NCBI GenBank assembly: GCA_020466095.1
Contig: CM035807.1
Coordinates: forward strand, 16,505,985 to 16,569,984
Length of the DNA stretch: 64,000 nt
Origin: Chlorops oryzae
Lineage: Eukaryota > Arthropoda > Insecta > Diptera > Chloropidae
Direction of reading: 5' to 3'
Below are positions 49,124-62,285 of the stretch, one piece after another; positions within the stretch are counted from its first letter, which is position 1; each line of letters opens with the position of its first letter. The position numbers and the translations under genes are program-made. The notes under the pieces are model-generated. The model was not told the origin of the DNA and made no database searches. It saw nothing but the letters and a program-made list of their open reading frames with translations.

Positions 49124-49850
49124 GTCATGTCCCATTATGTTCTCAAAAACTTTTTAAAGAAAATTCATTGCATACTTCCAGGCTTGAACTTAAAATTTTC
49201 ATTTTTTGCTTGATACCCAAAGGACAGACTGTAGCCCCTTGAAAGGTTTCTTAAGCTTTTGTTCAAACAAATATCCTCTTTTTGGGACATCCTAAGATTA
49301 AGAGTCTGGGCTCGGATTTTGTTGACTTTAATATATTAAAAGCATACTTTATGGATAAAAAATTTTGTTCAACTCAGATAAAGTTAAGATTCAAATCGAT
49401 TTTTAACTTCAATATGAGTTTCTTTTAAGTTAGAAAAACGGTTTGAAGTTCCAAGTTCACTAAAGTTATTCGCAAAATGTTGGTGAGAAAATTTTAGCTC
49501 CATAAAGTATGCTTTAAATTTATAAAAGTCAATAAAAACCGAGCCCTGGCCATGTCCTATTAGGTCTGTTCGCGTACTGCACGAAACTGCCCAATTTTTT
49601 AAAAACTGTATGAAAATTGGGCAGTTTTGGGCAGTTTCGTGCAGTACGCGAACAGACCTATTATGTTCTCAAAACCGTCACAAAAAAATTCATTGCATAC
49701 TTACAGGCTTGGACTAGTAATTTTCATTTCTTACATGATCCCCAAAAGGCCAATTGGGGACCTGAAAGGGACCTTAAGGTTTTGTTACAGGTTTTATTTT
49801 TGGGACATCTTAAGGGTCATAGTCTTCATATTGGCTTAGACCATCGAAAG
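49124..49850. repeat. Local direct duplication with an inverted repeat between the copies
   Basis: The segment at about 49124-49305 (gtcatgtcccattatgttct, then aaattcattgcatacttcca, then tttttgggacatcctaag) recurs at about 49550-49830 with the same words in the same order. The second copy is interrupted by the palindromic MITE at 49561-49660. Between the copies, 49308-49355 and 49499-49546 form a roughly 48-bp inverted repeat (ggctcgg-tttt-ttgacttt ... aaagcatactttatgga). It is non-coding. Confidence 0.75.
49561..49660. mobile_element. 100-bp nearly perfect palindromic MITE
   Basis: The first 34 bases (taggtctgttcgcgtactgc, then acgaaactgcccaa) are exactly the reverse complement of the last 34, separated by a 32-bp centre. 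The paralogous empty site at 49128-49138 reads gtcccattatg, whereas the filled site reads gtcc-tatta before the ggtctg terminus and tatta-tg after the cagacc terminus. This fits a 5-bp duplication of tatta, with element ends at GGTCTGTTCG. There is no coding capacity. The perfect arms suggest a recent insertion. Confidence 0.85.
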
Positions 49851-51059
49851 TTTAAAGTTTCAAACATATTCTATTGGTCTTCGAGCCTGTTTTAATTGAT
49901 CGAATATTTGTTTTGGCAATGGAAATTACTGAACTATTTTTAATAAAACAAAAACATAAATGTTCGAAAAATTGCTGTTCAGAAATTCAAAATAGTATAG
50001 AAAATTATATTTAACAAAGAAAAATTCGATCCTCTTCCCACTGTACCGGTGTACCTTGTATTTTAAGTGACGCAAGTACTTATACCCGTTTTTGTAACGA
50101 CAAAAAGTCGTTCATTTGCACAGCGTGAAATTTCATTTGTTTGTGATCGGCAGTTGCAATACATCTTACTGTGGTATCGGCGATGGATGCTGATGGCATT
50201 AGTTTTCAGGACAACCTATCTTCGTTTTTCAAGAATCCTCCGTCCTGCATCGATGTGTGTGAAGATGTATGTTTCTATGTGTGCGTGTGTGTGAGTGTGT
50301 ATGCGTGTGCTTGCTCATACTCTCGAGTTTCATGAGTGTATGAATACGGAAGGAAAGAGAGATGAAAAAAGCACATGCACGTTTGTGGTGTTTGCGGTGG
50401 AACAGGCAGCCGCACACTCCAATGTGGTTGATTTGCAATCATTTATCATTTGTTCGCTGTGACTTTTTGCAGGAGGAAAATGCTTTCAAGAATAATACGA
50501 AGTACGAAAATGGTCTGCTCATACTCGTAAGGTGCGGTGGTGCACATGCATGTGCACATGCCATGAAGAACACAAATACAAACAAAAAAAAAAAAAATTG
50601 GGAAAAAAATTGTTCGCTGTCAAGCGAAATTAAGCAGATGAGCACTTTGGAGAATCGATGAAATTTGAGTGAACCAAACTCGAATTGAGTTCTTTCCATG
50701 GGCAACGCCTAAGACAACTCAGTAATTTATTACTCAGCGAATTTTCAAAGCCCATGACAAGCAATATCCTTGATGCCATGCCACACAATAAACGGGCAGA
50801 TGAAAAACTACGCCGAAAACTTTGCTCTTACCAAAATATCTTTATTATCCCTAATGGCTACTTTCGGGCAAGCCATTTTATTCTTTATTCAAAGAAAAAG
50901 GAAAAAGGATATAGAAGGACATCAGTAAAACATCATATTTAATTCGTTTATTCAAAATAACACGAGAATCCTATTTCCGTTTACGAACCCACAAAAAAAG
51001 ACAAATTCTCGAGGACATTGTGGTGGAAAGCAAGCATGTGTTGCGGAAAAGGTACAAAT

Positions 51060-51494
51060 TTCTTTCCTCCTTATATATCTCTCTTCCCTCTCTCTTTCTC
51101 GCTCTCACTCTCCCTCTATCTTCCTCTCTTTCTGCCTCTCTTTCCCTCTTTCTCTCTTTCTCTCTTTCTCTCTTTCTCTTTCTCCCTCTCTCCCCCTCTC
51201 TCTTCCCCTCTCTCTTCCTCTCTCTCTCCCTCTCTTCTCTTTCTCTTTCTCCCTCTCTTTCTCCCTGTCTTTCTCCCTCTCTTTCTCACTCTATTTCTCC
51301 CTCTCTCTCCCCATCTCTCTTCCCCTCTCTCTTCACCAATCTCTCCCTCTCTCTCCCTCTGTCACCCTCTCTCACCCTCTCTCACCCTCTCTCACCCTCT
51401 CTCACCCTCTCTCACCCTCTCTCACCCTCTCTCACCCTCTCTCACCCTCTCTCTCCCACTCTCTCCCCCTCCATCTCTCTCTCTCTCTCTCTCG
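51060..51494. repeat. Pyrimidine tandem array with 10-bp period
   Basis: Degenerate CT/CCCT-rich DNA with a core of about nine tandem copies of ctcaccctct at 51361-51450. The two Leu/Ser/Pro-rich frames of 160 and 167 residues across it are artefacts of the repeat. Confidence 0.92.
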
Positions 51495-52629
51495 ACATGA
51501 AAGATCATTCATCAAATCGCTGAAATAACATCAAATGCAATAATGAAGCTAAAGGAAAATAAATAAATGGAAAACACAAAGAAAACTAAATCCATTCGCC
51601 TTGAACCGATATCAAAAGAGATGCCATCTTTTGACAACATACCCAGTGGGGTCTCCCTTGCCCTTAATGCATACGTTACAGTGGATTAGAGGACACTGTG
51701 TGGATTAGAGAGACTATTGACCCAAGCAATCTGGGCTGTCGTGTGTGTTTTTTTATAGCGAAAAACTCCGGACAACACTGACAACAATTTATCAAAATAA
51801 ATTTCCAATTTTTTTTTTCTTTTATTTATTTCTTTTTTTTTTCTATTGGGGAAATTTTGTTGCTAGGCTTCATTGGTATGCTAGACTTGCGCACACGTTA
51901 TGGATCAAAAGGACTCTTGCTATGGAGTGTTTTTGCAAAAAAAAAAAAAAAGTAAAAATTTTGTGCTTTTAATGTTATTGAAGATACTACCTTGAAGATG
52001 AAAATAGGGCAAAATCCTTTCAATAAATTTCAAAGTTGCTTCAATTTCAGTCCCTAGGTGGTCGATTTTCGACATTAGTTTTAAACAGGATGGTCGTGAT
52101 TATTATTGAATGGACTAAAACAGAACGCGATATCAGTTTTATGAAGATTGAAAAAGGAAAAGTAGCCCTGAAAACCCTGGATTGACGAAGAATGCCTATA
52201 GATCTTCGAATATCCTTTCAAGATGTTCCTTAATCAGCTGTTCAACTTAAGCTCTGAGGCAAGAGAGTGAAGCGGGAGGGCTCTCTTTAAAAATATTTCT
52301 TTGTTTTTTTTTTTTTTTTAATAATTTTACTCGGAGACTTGTAATTCTTAATCCCTTTTCAAAAGGACCTATTTATGATTCTTCACATTTATTCAATAAT
52401 TCCAAAAAGAAAATACACAAATCCGCTTCCATAACTTTTTGGCATTTTCCCAAAGAGAAGCGCTCTCGAGAACTCTCTCAGCATTAGAAATCTTATCATT
52501 GCAATGCCACACCATATTTGTAACATATTGCAAGTGGCGTACCCGGATGACTTAACTTTGGAAAGTTTATTTAGTGCATAAAATTCGAGCGCAACCATTT
52601 GGAAAATAAAACAGTTGCAATCATGCAGT

Positions 52630-52810
52630 CTTGTGCGGTCGCACCACACCCCGCCCTACCGATTTGAATAGCCGCCATCTGAAGCTCAATGTCCAAATTC
52701 GCTTCGCCTGTCATTCGATGCAACAAACTCTCGTGCCCTGACTCTGCCCCGGACTCTGACTCGACCCGATACGATCCGAACTGCGCAGAGTTGAGCTGAG
52801 CTGAGTTGAT
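52630..52810. other. GC-richer patch of unknown function
   Basis: A locally GC-richer stretch (cccgccctaccg; ccctgactctgccccggac; gagctgagctgag). It could be regulatory or an untranslated exon, but I see no promoter element, frame or splice site to support either. Confidence 0.25.
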
Positions 52811-55800
52811 GAAGTCAAAAAAAAGTCAAAATGAAAACAGATTTACTGTGCTAAAGCGATTACAAATATTTATAGCAGCGTAATCTGCTGGTAAGTGTTA
52901 AAATAACAAAAATTCCAACCAACAATAGCAGATAAAGTTGCAATTTCAGAGATACTCGCAAAGCCATTGTTGTGTGGTATATAATTTTCCCAACGAAAAT
53001 ATAAAAAAATCAAAAATTCTTTAAAAAAATTATAATGAAATCAAAATGGAGAAAATACAAAATGGGCACTACGAAAGTGAATTAAAGCACACACACTCTA
53101 CACATTTGCAAGACAATAGGGGGGAAATGCGGCTATGGAAAGACCAGCAAGAATTATGAAAGAAAAAAAAATATAATAAAAAAAATAAAATAAAAAATTA
53201 CGAAATAAGACCGACTTAAGTGAAAAAGAGCGAGAACGCGAAGAAAGACAATGATAACTCAACGGAGCTTCGCCTGCAAAATGATAAAAGACATCCTGAC
53301 AATGCATCCTTCCGTTTTCGATGATGAAGTAACCACTGTAAACGAACAGAAAAGAATGCGACAGAACCGAATGGAGCACAGAAATGGCGAGGAGAGTAGA
53401 GCGCGCAATAGAATAGGAAAGCAGTTGTAAAGGACCACAACATCACGTTAAGGAGTGCAGTCGTCATTACACAAAATACAATAAACTAAGAATATAATTT
53501 CATTTGTACTGGCAACACTAACTCTGACACCGATCCCGAACAATAGATTCGGAATGGTAAGAAAACGGGCAGCAGCAGCACCAGCACCACCGCCGGTAAC
53601 GATTGCAATAGCCAGCGAAGTATCCAACAACGGATTCAATGACAGAGACAGACTGACGGAAGGAGAGGGAGAGACAGAGACAGAGCGAGTTGAAACTAAC
53701 CTCATTTGCAGCTAACAATGTACACGGTTCTTGTTATTCTCCCCCGTCTTATCCTTCGCCTCGGTCTTATTATTTCGATGCACTTCGCTATTGCATTTCT
53801 TCATAAAAAAAATTTAAAAAAAAAGAAAAGAAACCAAAAAAACAGATGTATGGGAGTGAGTGTGAGACGGGGGTGTATTGAATTGAATATGGCGGAGCAA
53901 CGTTAAGTGTAAAGCAAGCATTAAGTACAATGTCTACTTAAAAGGATACAAGCAGTCAACCGCTAGGACGCAGAGAAGCACCGCACCAAAAGAAACTCAA
54001 TGAACCACACAATGCTTCGAGGCATGGAGCGGTTAGATAGCCCCTCGACCCTTCTCTTCGCTAACGAAATCAAAGTGTAGCGAAGCGTTAGCAAATAAAT
54101 AAATAAAATAAATTCTTTCGATCCTTCGTTTTTTTGTTTTTTTGCGCTTTTCATTTGTAACAAATTGAGCAGGAGTCAAAGGCGAATCGTGGCATGCGAC
54201 TTAAGCAATACGAAAGTTCATAAGTAAAATTTGTGAATTCTGATTGAAGAACATCGATTCGGTCCTAACAAAAAAAGGGTTCCTTAAACGAACATCATTT
54301 CTGAAGCTTATTTGAACTTTTTTGCGGCTTTGAAACTTATTCGGAAGGACCTTTGCTCGATTTCCAGCGTTAAATCTACAACGATGGGCAACGGTCATTG
54401 CTGTAAGAAATCTATTCGAGGCAATCTTTAAATCGGAGGTTGAGGTTTTCTAGGAACAATATGTGCCCTATATATTCTTCAAAGATGCCTTGAAAATTTC
54501 TGTCTCGAACAGAGGATTCGAACGCATTCTTCAATGGTTTGGGAGAAAGCCATAAAATTCCATCCATAAACAAATGATGTTGTTTATATTCCGAGCATAA
54601 TGCCACAACCGCAATTCATAAAATGCCGATATTCCTCTTCTTTTTTTTTTATGAGGCAGCAAGTGCACTTCCTTGAAAAGAGTACACTGCTCTGCTTAAG
54701 TGGGCGAAAAAAAATTCCGTTTGAAGCCATAACAAAACAAGGCGAATTTGAATGCTCTCTGAATCAATGTGCACGAAGAACTTTCAGTAAGATGAACATT
54801 TATAGAATGAGAGCAGTTTTTCGATTTTACTCGGCTACGACGACGACGACAGTTGTATGAAAGGAAGTCGTATTTTTTCCTTTTTTTCTTCTTATTTCTT
54901 TTTTTTATTCAAGGAGCGCGATGTTCTGATTTTTCTGGGATTTGTTTTATTTTTTTATTTTCTTCTCCTTTTGAATTTATTGTTGTCGTTGGAATTGTTG
55001 TGATTTTGAATGCAGCGTTACCTGTGGTGGATTTTTATTTAAGGGTTTGTGGGAACATGTATTTTTTTATTTATTTATTTTTTTTTTTTTTGGGTGGTAT
55101 AAAATCTGAGCAGGGGTTGGCTATTCTCAGTTTTAAAGGCTTTTTCGAATGAAAGGACTTTAAAATGAATAGGGCAAGATAAAAGGACCTTTGATGCTAA
55201 AAAAAAATGAATACATTTCAAATAGATAAAGGCAAAGTTTTAAGGAAGCCAATGTCCAATTTAAGCAGATAAATGCGCTACTAACGAAAAAGGTGACACG
55301 ATTCATATGATCTCTAGACTCTTTATGATATGAACAGTCTTATTCTAAGTGCATATTCTCAGGAGGTTTTTGCCCGAAAAAATGGAAGTGCTCTGAGCAT
55401 CAATGAAGAAAATATGTTAAAACCTCTGCTTTAAAATGTTCGAAATTCTCGATCCCTTTATATTCCTTCCCAAGTTTGCCTAGAAAGGCATTTTTAATTT
55501 ATTTTATTTTTATTTATTTTTTATTTATTTATTTTTTTTTTTTTGTTTGGTTGAAATCTGCACTTAAAGATTCCCCGGGAATATTAAAAATCGGGCTGTA
55601 AGGCTTTTCAATCAGCCCGATTCTGAATATTCCTGGGGAACAAATTCCTGGCTAATTTGCTTTTTTCGACAGTAAACTTCTTCTTTTTCAAATATTTGAG
55701 GGAATAAATTTGATGGGGAATTGGTATTTGACCCAAACTCATAGTTTTCCTTACCCTATTTATTTAAAAAAAAGGTGAATTTTAGTCTCAAGAAATGTAA

Positions 55801-55876
55801 ATTCCCCGTGAATATTCAGAATCGGGCTGAATAAGTGCTGCAGGGAAAGAAGGAAGTCATTAGTAACACAAGTAAG

Positions 55877-56758
55877 GGTGTTATAGTCAGGCGAGTCTGA
55901 CAATAAAATACCCGACACAGACACACATGTTTAAATAATTTTTGAACCACGCCCAAAAAACAGGACCACTAAGAAAGAATATTGAAGAGGTTTTTAAGGC
56001 CATTAGGGGCCCAATATGCCGACTTTTGTTAAATTTCTTTATGAAAACTGCCCCTTTGCCACGCCCACTTTTCCAATTTTTGTTGAACTATAATCGGAGG
56101 CTTAAATATACGCTCAAATTTTAAGTTTCATTAAAATATTTCGAAAAAGTCCGATTGTAAGGCAGTTTCGGGATTTTTGTGACAGACCCTAGTACTGGAG
56201 GTACCCTTAAAAATGAACCGACCAAAGAAATTTTTTAGGAGGATGTTTATGGCTACAAAGGAAGCGTAAGTGCCAAATTTCGTTCAAGTCTCATTTGAAG
56301 TTCGGGTGTAGGGGACAATTTTCGAAAACCGGCCTTCTGCCACGCCCAATTTTAAAATTTTTGGAAATCGTATTACTTGCCTTCAAACATGTTCAAATAT
56401 CAAATTTCATCAAAATATTTGAAATACTTCGATTTTAGAGCAGTTTTTGTGGTTTTCGTAATAGACCCTAGTACTGGAGGTATCCCTAAAAATGGTCCGA
56501 TTGGGTCCATTCTCGAACTTGTTCTTACTCATGTCTCCGTGAGCACGCATACCAAAATTTGTCAACTCCTTCGATAAGATAACTGTATACAGACAGACAG
56601 ACAGACGGACAGACGGACGGACATGTCTAAATCGAATCTCCTGGTGACGCTGATCATTTCTATATACATTTTGTACGGTCTATCTCGACTAGTTCTGGGT
56701 GTTACACACAACCATACAAACGCAATATACCCTCGACACAGAGTGTGTCGGGAATAAT
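55877..56758 (+). mobile_element. DINE-like repeat family B, copy 2 (near full length)
   Basis: It begins gtcaggcgagtctgacaata and then aaatacccgacacag, contains several gccacgccca motifs (55960, 56058 and 56338 regions), and two copies of a tagtactggaggtaccctta-like phrase (56189 and 56469). It then carries a (CAGA/CGGA)n tract at 56589-56620, followed by gacatgtctaaatcgaat. It ends ataccctcgacacagagtgt and then gtcgggaa. The cccgacacag start and the tgtgtcggga end are inverted relative to each other. This is a non-coding fly repeat of the type with ACGCCCAC motifs and tetranucleotide tract. Confidence 0.7.
56589..56620. repeat. (CAGA/CGGA)n microsatellite inside DINE-like family B
   Basis: About eight tetramers, cagac to cggac, followed by acatgtctaaatcga. 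Confidence 0.85.
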
Positions 56759-57534
56759 AAGAGTCGGGGAGTACTGTGATTAGAAATCATCACGAAAAGC
56801 CTCCGTGATGGAGGTAAACACTAGGGGTCCACTAGTTCTATACACTTTAGGTAAGGGAAATATAGCCACGCATTGCCGACAGGGGGAAAAGGCCATTACT
56901 CGAGGCATGCACAAATCGTGGAGACATTTCCTTAAACGACGGACAAGAATGAATGAAAAGCTGTGGATAAAAGGTTAAAATTCCTATAGAAACGATTTCT
57001 TTCATGAAACGAAATCCCCTGAAACTATGCAATGATTTAAAGAACAATTGTAGAAGATCAAAACGCTAGTCAAAAATAGCATCCCAGCTTTAAGATGTGC
57101 TTCCGAATTAGCCCGATTGAACTAAGAAAAAGTGTATGATAAAAAACTGGAGCATGATTATGGTCTTATCATATATAGTCACGTCAAGATGAAGACATTT
57201 TGCTGATTTAAGAAAAATCTCTCAAAATTCATCTCATTGGAAATTTCAACAAAATTTTGAAGACTTTTCTTAAGAAAAAAAAAACGTATGACCAGTGTTA
57301 ACATGCCAGTGTAATTCACTAATTGGACTTTAATGACAAAATCTCTGCCAATGGTGGTGGCTGAAGCTAAAAGTCGACACTGTAGCCTTTTTTTGGCAAT
57401 GCTGCAATGAGATCACACAGCTGGTTTGAATATAAAATTTACTGTCGTTTCAAAAATTATTCGCAGCTTTCAACATGACCAACTAAATTTGGATATTCAA
57501 CGAAAACTTTCATTAAGTTGTAATTAACAATCAA

Positions 57535-57690
57535 CGTCAAGAGCAGCAGCAGCAGGAGGCGACGCGGACGATGGGCGACGATGACAACGACGACGGAGTA
57601 GGCGACATGATTATGCACGTCAACGCCAGCCAGTGCAAGAGAATCAGTGGTCAAAGTGCCGCTTGCCGCATTCGCCGAAAGTGAGGCCTC
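57535..57690 (+). other. GC-rich patch with short open frame, unknown
   Basis: On the + strand a frame of about 55 codons is open from about 57514 to the stop at 57682. It is Gln-rich, then Asp-rich (MGDDDNDDGVGD), ending CRIRRK. On the minus strand a longer 113-residue frame overlaps. Low-complexity codons (cag, gac) give open frames easily, and neither has a recognised domain or splice context. It may be an untranslated or unrelated exon. Confidence 0.2.
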
Positions 57691-59110
57691 GCCGTGAATG
57701 TGTGGGTGGGATCCTTTTTTTCTCTCTTTCTTTCTTTTTTTTTTTTTGAACTTCGCAAAGCTTTCGCAAAAAGTTACAAGCTTTGCACACTGCGACAATG
57801 ACTCTCATAACGTCATGTCTTTCGTCCCTCGTTCGGCTTTTGTGTGTTCGGGAATGACTGACTATCTATCTATTTCTCTGTCTGTCTGTCTGTGTGTCTT
57901 GTCTGTCTGAAGCCTTTTGAATACTGCACCGTGTGCAATGGTTGAGCTGTGCATTCGTCACGCAATGCATTAGCGTAGGATTTAGAGAATTCAAAGCGAT
58001 ATTTATGCTTACTTTTATTTTCTTCCATCGTCATCTTCGTCCCTACTTCCGCTTTTTGTGCATTTTCATTTTCATGAGAATGGACTTTGAAAAGTTTTCG
58101 CTCATTTGGTATTTTCTTGCTGCAATACCCTCTCGCTCGTGCTACTATTACAAATGGATATTACAAGTGAAAATTTTTGCCAAATTTATTATGACTGCAA
58201 TGGCTGCTGCCGCTACTATGGGCCAGCGGAACTCAAATTGCCAGTGATAGGTACAGGACAGAGAGAGCGAGAGTGACTCATGAAATGTTAATTCAGTTTG
58301 TACGCTTAGAAAAGTCGTTAAGCGGAATTTCCAAATTAGGCGAATTCCATTCAAAAATCCATTCATAGCTTTGTCCAAATGTATATATGTTTGTTTGTGT
58401 GTGCGCGGGCTTGGATTGTTCCGAATAGAACGGATGCAGAACAGATGAAAAGGATATTTTTTCCTTTTTTAAATTAAATTACAAATTCGAAAGGGCATTT
58501 TAAGCGCATTGGGTAAATCAGCTTCAGCTTTCGACGATGGCACTTAAATCAATTTTCTTATTACTTTAAAAGCCCTCGAAATGTAGCATAGTTATTTTGA
58601 TGCCATTAGGACGAATCAAAGAGATCTATTTGAAAATACTAAGTGCTCATTTCCACAACGAACGAAATCTCTCATCGACTTGATTGGGCGGCAGGATTTA
58701 AGGCCGGCCGGGAGAGAAAACGATTCGCAGAAAGTAAGCAAAATAGTTGCGAGTAATGAAACGAGAAGGAAAGAAGCTACAGATTTCCATTTGATTCTAT
58801 TAAATTTTTCTTTCTTTTTTAGTTGCTTTCTTTTTGCTATCTCCTCTTCCCGTTTGAGCAGCTCATTTTATGCTTGCTCTTAAAATAATGTCGAATCTTA
58901 TTCACTGATTTCTTAACACATTTTTCCAATCAAGTTGATGAAACGTTGCAATTTATTTACAACACTTTGAACTAACAAAATGTGTGCTCCCTCTCCCTCC
59001 CTCGCTCTCACCCCCTGTGTCTGCTCGAAATGCAATTTCAGCGAAATGACGTTTCCTATTTGTATCGTCGCTGCTGGTAACAATTTCATTTCGCTAAAAA
59101 GGACTTTATC

Positions 59111-59136
59111 ACTCTCTCTCTCTCTCTCTCTCTCTG
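59111..59136. repeat. (CT)n microsatellite
   Basis: About thirteen CT dinucleotides. Confidence 0.95.
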
Positions 59137-60010
59137 ATAGACAGGTGAGATGCTGCGATATTTGCTCAAAGAACTTCTTCATTTTTTCCTTAAAAAGGAA
59201 CATTTTTATTCTTCACAAAATTTCACTTTAAAATGAAGAAATAAGAAAATCGAGTCCCTGGCTTTAAGTTGTCTAAAATAACAGAAAAATAAAAAATAAA
59301 AAAAATTATAAAAATATGGAGGAAAATACATTGGAAGATGTCTGTCTGGGAATCGACATTTGGTTTTTGTGAAGCCAAGAAGCGTTTATTTTCCCGTAGG
59401 AACATTTCAAATGAAAAATGTCATCACAATTTCGATGAAATCCCAACGGAGTCCTTTATTATATATTTCCACATTTATTTATTTGTTATGGCCCACAAGT
59501 CATTGATCATTTCGTTGAGAGCGGTCCTGTTGAAATCAGAACGCAAAATACACTCGTAAAAATTATGATAAAGGCATACAGACACATTTGAGGTCGGTAA
59601 TAGGGGAGGGGAGACGTTATAAATTCTACTTAAGCGGCAATCTTACGTCGATGAAAGAAAATTTTGTGTGTATGTGTGTGTGTGCGAGTGTGAATTCCTC
59701 CGAAAATAAATTATTCAAATTTATAGACGAATTTTTTTTTTTGGCCCCGTAATCCTTTCGACGTTTTGCCTCGTATTTGGGGTACAAAATTTGGAAAAAA
59801 AACCCTTGGAATGACCTTGAGTAAGAAATGTCAAATCTTTGAAGAGTTTTAAGGACAAGTCACTATCGGAGTAACTCATAGGTCCACAATACTGTAAGTA
59901 CTTTTTTACACTTCGACTGATTTGATGTACTGAAAAATTTTTTTGCCTTTGGTATAGCGTAGGAAAAATCCTCTGATGAATTCCCCTTTAGTTTTATTCT
60001 TTGGGTATAC

Positions 60011-60110
60011 AGTCAAACTTCCATAACTCGAACTTCTACAGCTCATAATCGCTGACGCGCCCTAAGCGAATTGTTCTGCTCTTCAAACTTTAGTTAAGCG
60101 CGTTTTTCTA
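60011..60110. mobile_element. Isolated pogo-like terminus
   Basis: The words tacagtcaaacttccataac, then tcgaacttc, then taagcgaattg, and further on gttaagcgcg resemble one end of a pogo/Tigger-type element. I could not find the matching inverted end nearby, so this is a fragment. Confidence 0.35.
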
Positions 60111-60933
60111 TGGCACGGAGAACACCCTACAGACCGATTGCTTTGAAACTTTAGTATGTTCTTCCACTTATCAGTAGTTGTCGCAGGTAGCAGAATTGTT
60201 TTTTTTTTTAAATTTATTTATAATTTTTTAATGATTTTTTACACTGCCTTTTCGAAAGCTCGGAATTTTTTTTTTTTAATTTCAATTATTCTGGTAGTTA
60301 CAATAGCGCCAGGCGTACTTAACAATAATCCATTGGATTTTTTTAGAACGAAGTTCTTTATGAAACGATAGCGACAGGGGACCTAGTCGAGAAAAAGTGA
60401 AAAACCGCTATAAAATCCGCGTTACCTAAATTGAAGTTCGCAAAAAAGGGTATAATAACCTTTGCAAAAAGAAAGAAATATACATATATTTACGTAAAAT
60501 GACTTGCTGATGGGGCCGAGATATTATACTTTTTTAGGCGACACTTATTTCCGACGATATCCCGAAAAAACAATTAATTATTAAATTCAGAAACTACACA
60601 GACACATACAAGCATAAATGCATTCAAACAAAACAAAACAATATGTGGTGCTGCCAGACTGAACGTTTTCAGAATAACTCCGATTAGTAGGTTTTTGCAA
60701 ATACATAAGGGCGTTTTAGGTAGCTTATAATTTTTTTGCGCTATCAAAGCATACGTCAATTCGTACATAATTAAAACATATTTAAAATCATCGTCTGTAC
60801 TCCGGGGGCTGCGGATGTAATATCGGTGTGAAAAATATCGATACTTTAAAACATCTTTATGTATGAAAATTCGCATTTTCGAGACTATCTCATTTGCGAT
60901 GGAAAACCCTTTACACGTATGCTTTTTCAGTTC

Positions 60934-62090
60934 CAGTATATTCTGCTTAACTAACTTAGCACTTTGAGGGCTCAACGCTGTTAAAGTAAATTGAAAGGAA
61001 GTAACGAACTCACTACTTTGAAGAAAGGAAATCAGAGTTGAAATTTCGATGACAGGTTGACAGAAATATAGGAAATGTGTGACTTAAATGCAACCCTGTG
61101 AGTCCGATTACTTGTAATAAGTACGTTCAAGTAACGAAAGTAAGTCAAAGTACTTATTTGTTTTTATACCCAGCGTAAGCAACGTATATTACGGTATCTT
61201 GTAACAGCCAGAATAACGCTCCGTAGATAAAGACATATATTAATATATATTCTTGATCAGGATCAAAAATTGAATCGATTTAGACATGTCCGTCTCTCCG
61301 TCCGTCCGTGTCCGGATCTCCTCCGAAACGGCTGGACCAATCAAGTCGAAATGTGGCACACAGGTATATCGGGGTCCGAGTATGATCCTAACTAAAAATG
61401 GAGGACATCCGCTCACTGCCACGCCCACAAATGGATTTAATGTGTTTTCAGTAAAATGCTTGTAACTTGCGAACCACTCAACACATTTCATTGATATTTG
61501 GTGTACTGGTAAACTACAAAAAGGGACATATCCTGGGAAAAAATGGACGCCGTCCTCCTCGAGCCACGCCCACAAATAACGGTTTATCGTAACTTATGAA
61601 GTAAAAGGCGTAGAAACTTCAAATTCGCAACATAGGTTGACCAAAGCGAATGAAAGGTGTAGGAAAAAATTGTATGTGCCCCGCCCACTGCCACGCCCAC
61701 AAATGAAGATTTATCGTAACTTCCGACGTAAAAGGCGTAGAAGCTTCAAATGTGCAACATAGGTTCACCAAGGCGAATGAAAGGTGTAGGGAAATAATTT
61801 ATGTGGCCCTCCCACTGCCACGCCCATAAATAGAGAAGCAAAACATAGTGCGCTCATAACGTCGGGACGCTGGGTATTTCAAAGTCGGGCTTGACCGACT
61901 TTAGCTTTCTTACTTGTTTGTTAATAAAATTAATATTTGGACGGCGTTCTTTTAAGAATTCAAGTGTTGTTAAAGACATTCTGATATGTTACTCAAAAAT
62001 AAAGCAAAAAATTTCGGGTAGGTGCGTTTTTCGCGTAAGTGCATAAAATTGTCTGGAAAATAATTGAATGCAGCTAAGCAGAATATACTG
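60934..62090. mobile_element. Probable pogo-like element, interrupted by a DINE-like copy
   Basis: The left end reads cagtatattctgcttaact. The right end read in reverse (from 62090) is cagtatattctgcttagctg and then cattcaatt. These agree over 17 of the first 18 bases and resemble, from memory, the Drosophila pogo terminus (CAGTATAATTCGCTTAGCTG). TA follows the right end at 62091-62092, but the left flank is tc, so the target duplication is not confirmed. About 750 of the 1157 bp are the DINE-like copy at 61161-61918. No transposase frame is visible. Confidence 0.55.
61161..61918 (+). mobile_element. DINE-1/Helitron-like repeat, copy 2 (near full length)
   Basis: It begins tatacccagcgtaagcaacg and ends gacgctgggtatttcaaag, then a short hairpin (aagtcgggcttgaccgactt), then tagctttcttacttgttt. 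The start cccagcgt and the later acgctggg form subterminal inverted repeats. Inside are at least four gccacgcccac motifs and an internal tandem repeat, where cataggttgaccaaagcgaa and the following aatgaaaggtgtagg recur at about 61632 and 61759. A 3' terminal hairpin followed by ctt-acttgttt, together with the ACGCCCAC motifs, is the layout of DINE-1/INE-1 elements. Confidence 0.8.
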
Positions 62091-62285
62091 TATCGCATTT
62101 TCGCTTGTTAAAAACAGTTGAAAACAACAAACAGCCGTCTTGTATACATATATTTTTCGATTAATTTCGATTGAGTTTTGCGAAAAACCTTGCTGCGAAT
62201 TGTGTTTACTAACATTTATAAATACCATAATGAACTTCGTTCTTATCTGGTGTCCTATGACACAACTCAACTTGTTTATGCAGTT

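Noticed and set aside
51018..51523. 160- and 167-residue Leu/Ser/Pro frames
   Set aside because: They are low-complexity products of the CT-rich array, open in two frames at once.
57457..57798. 113-residue minus-strand frame with Leu-rich run as a membrane protein
   Set aside because: The Leu run is the antisense of a CAG repeat and the Lys-rich start is a T-run. No conserved domain is visible.
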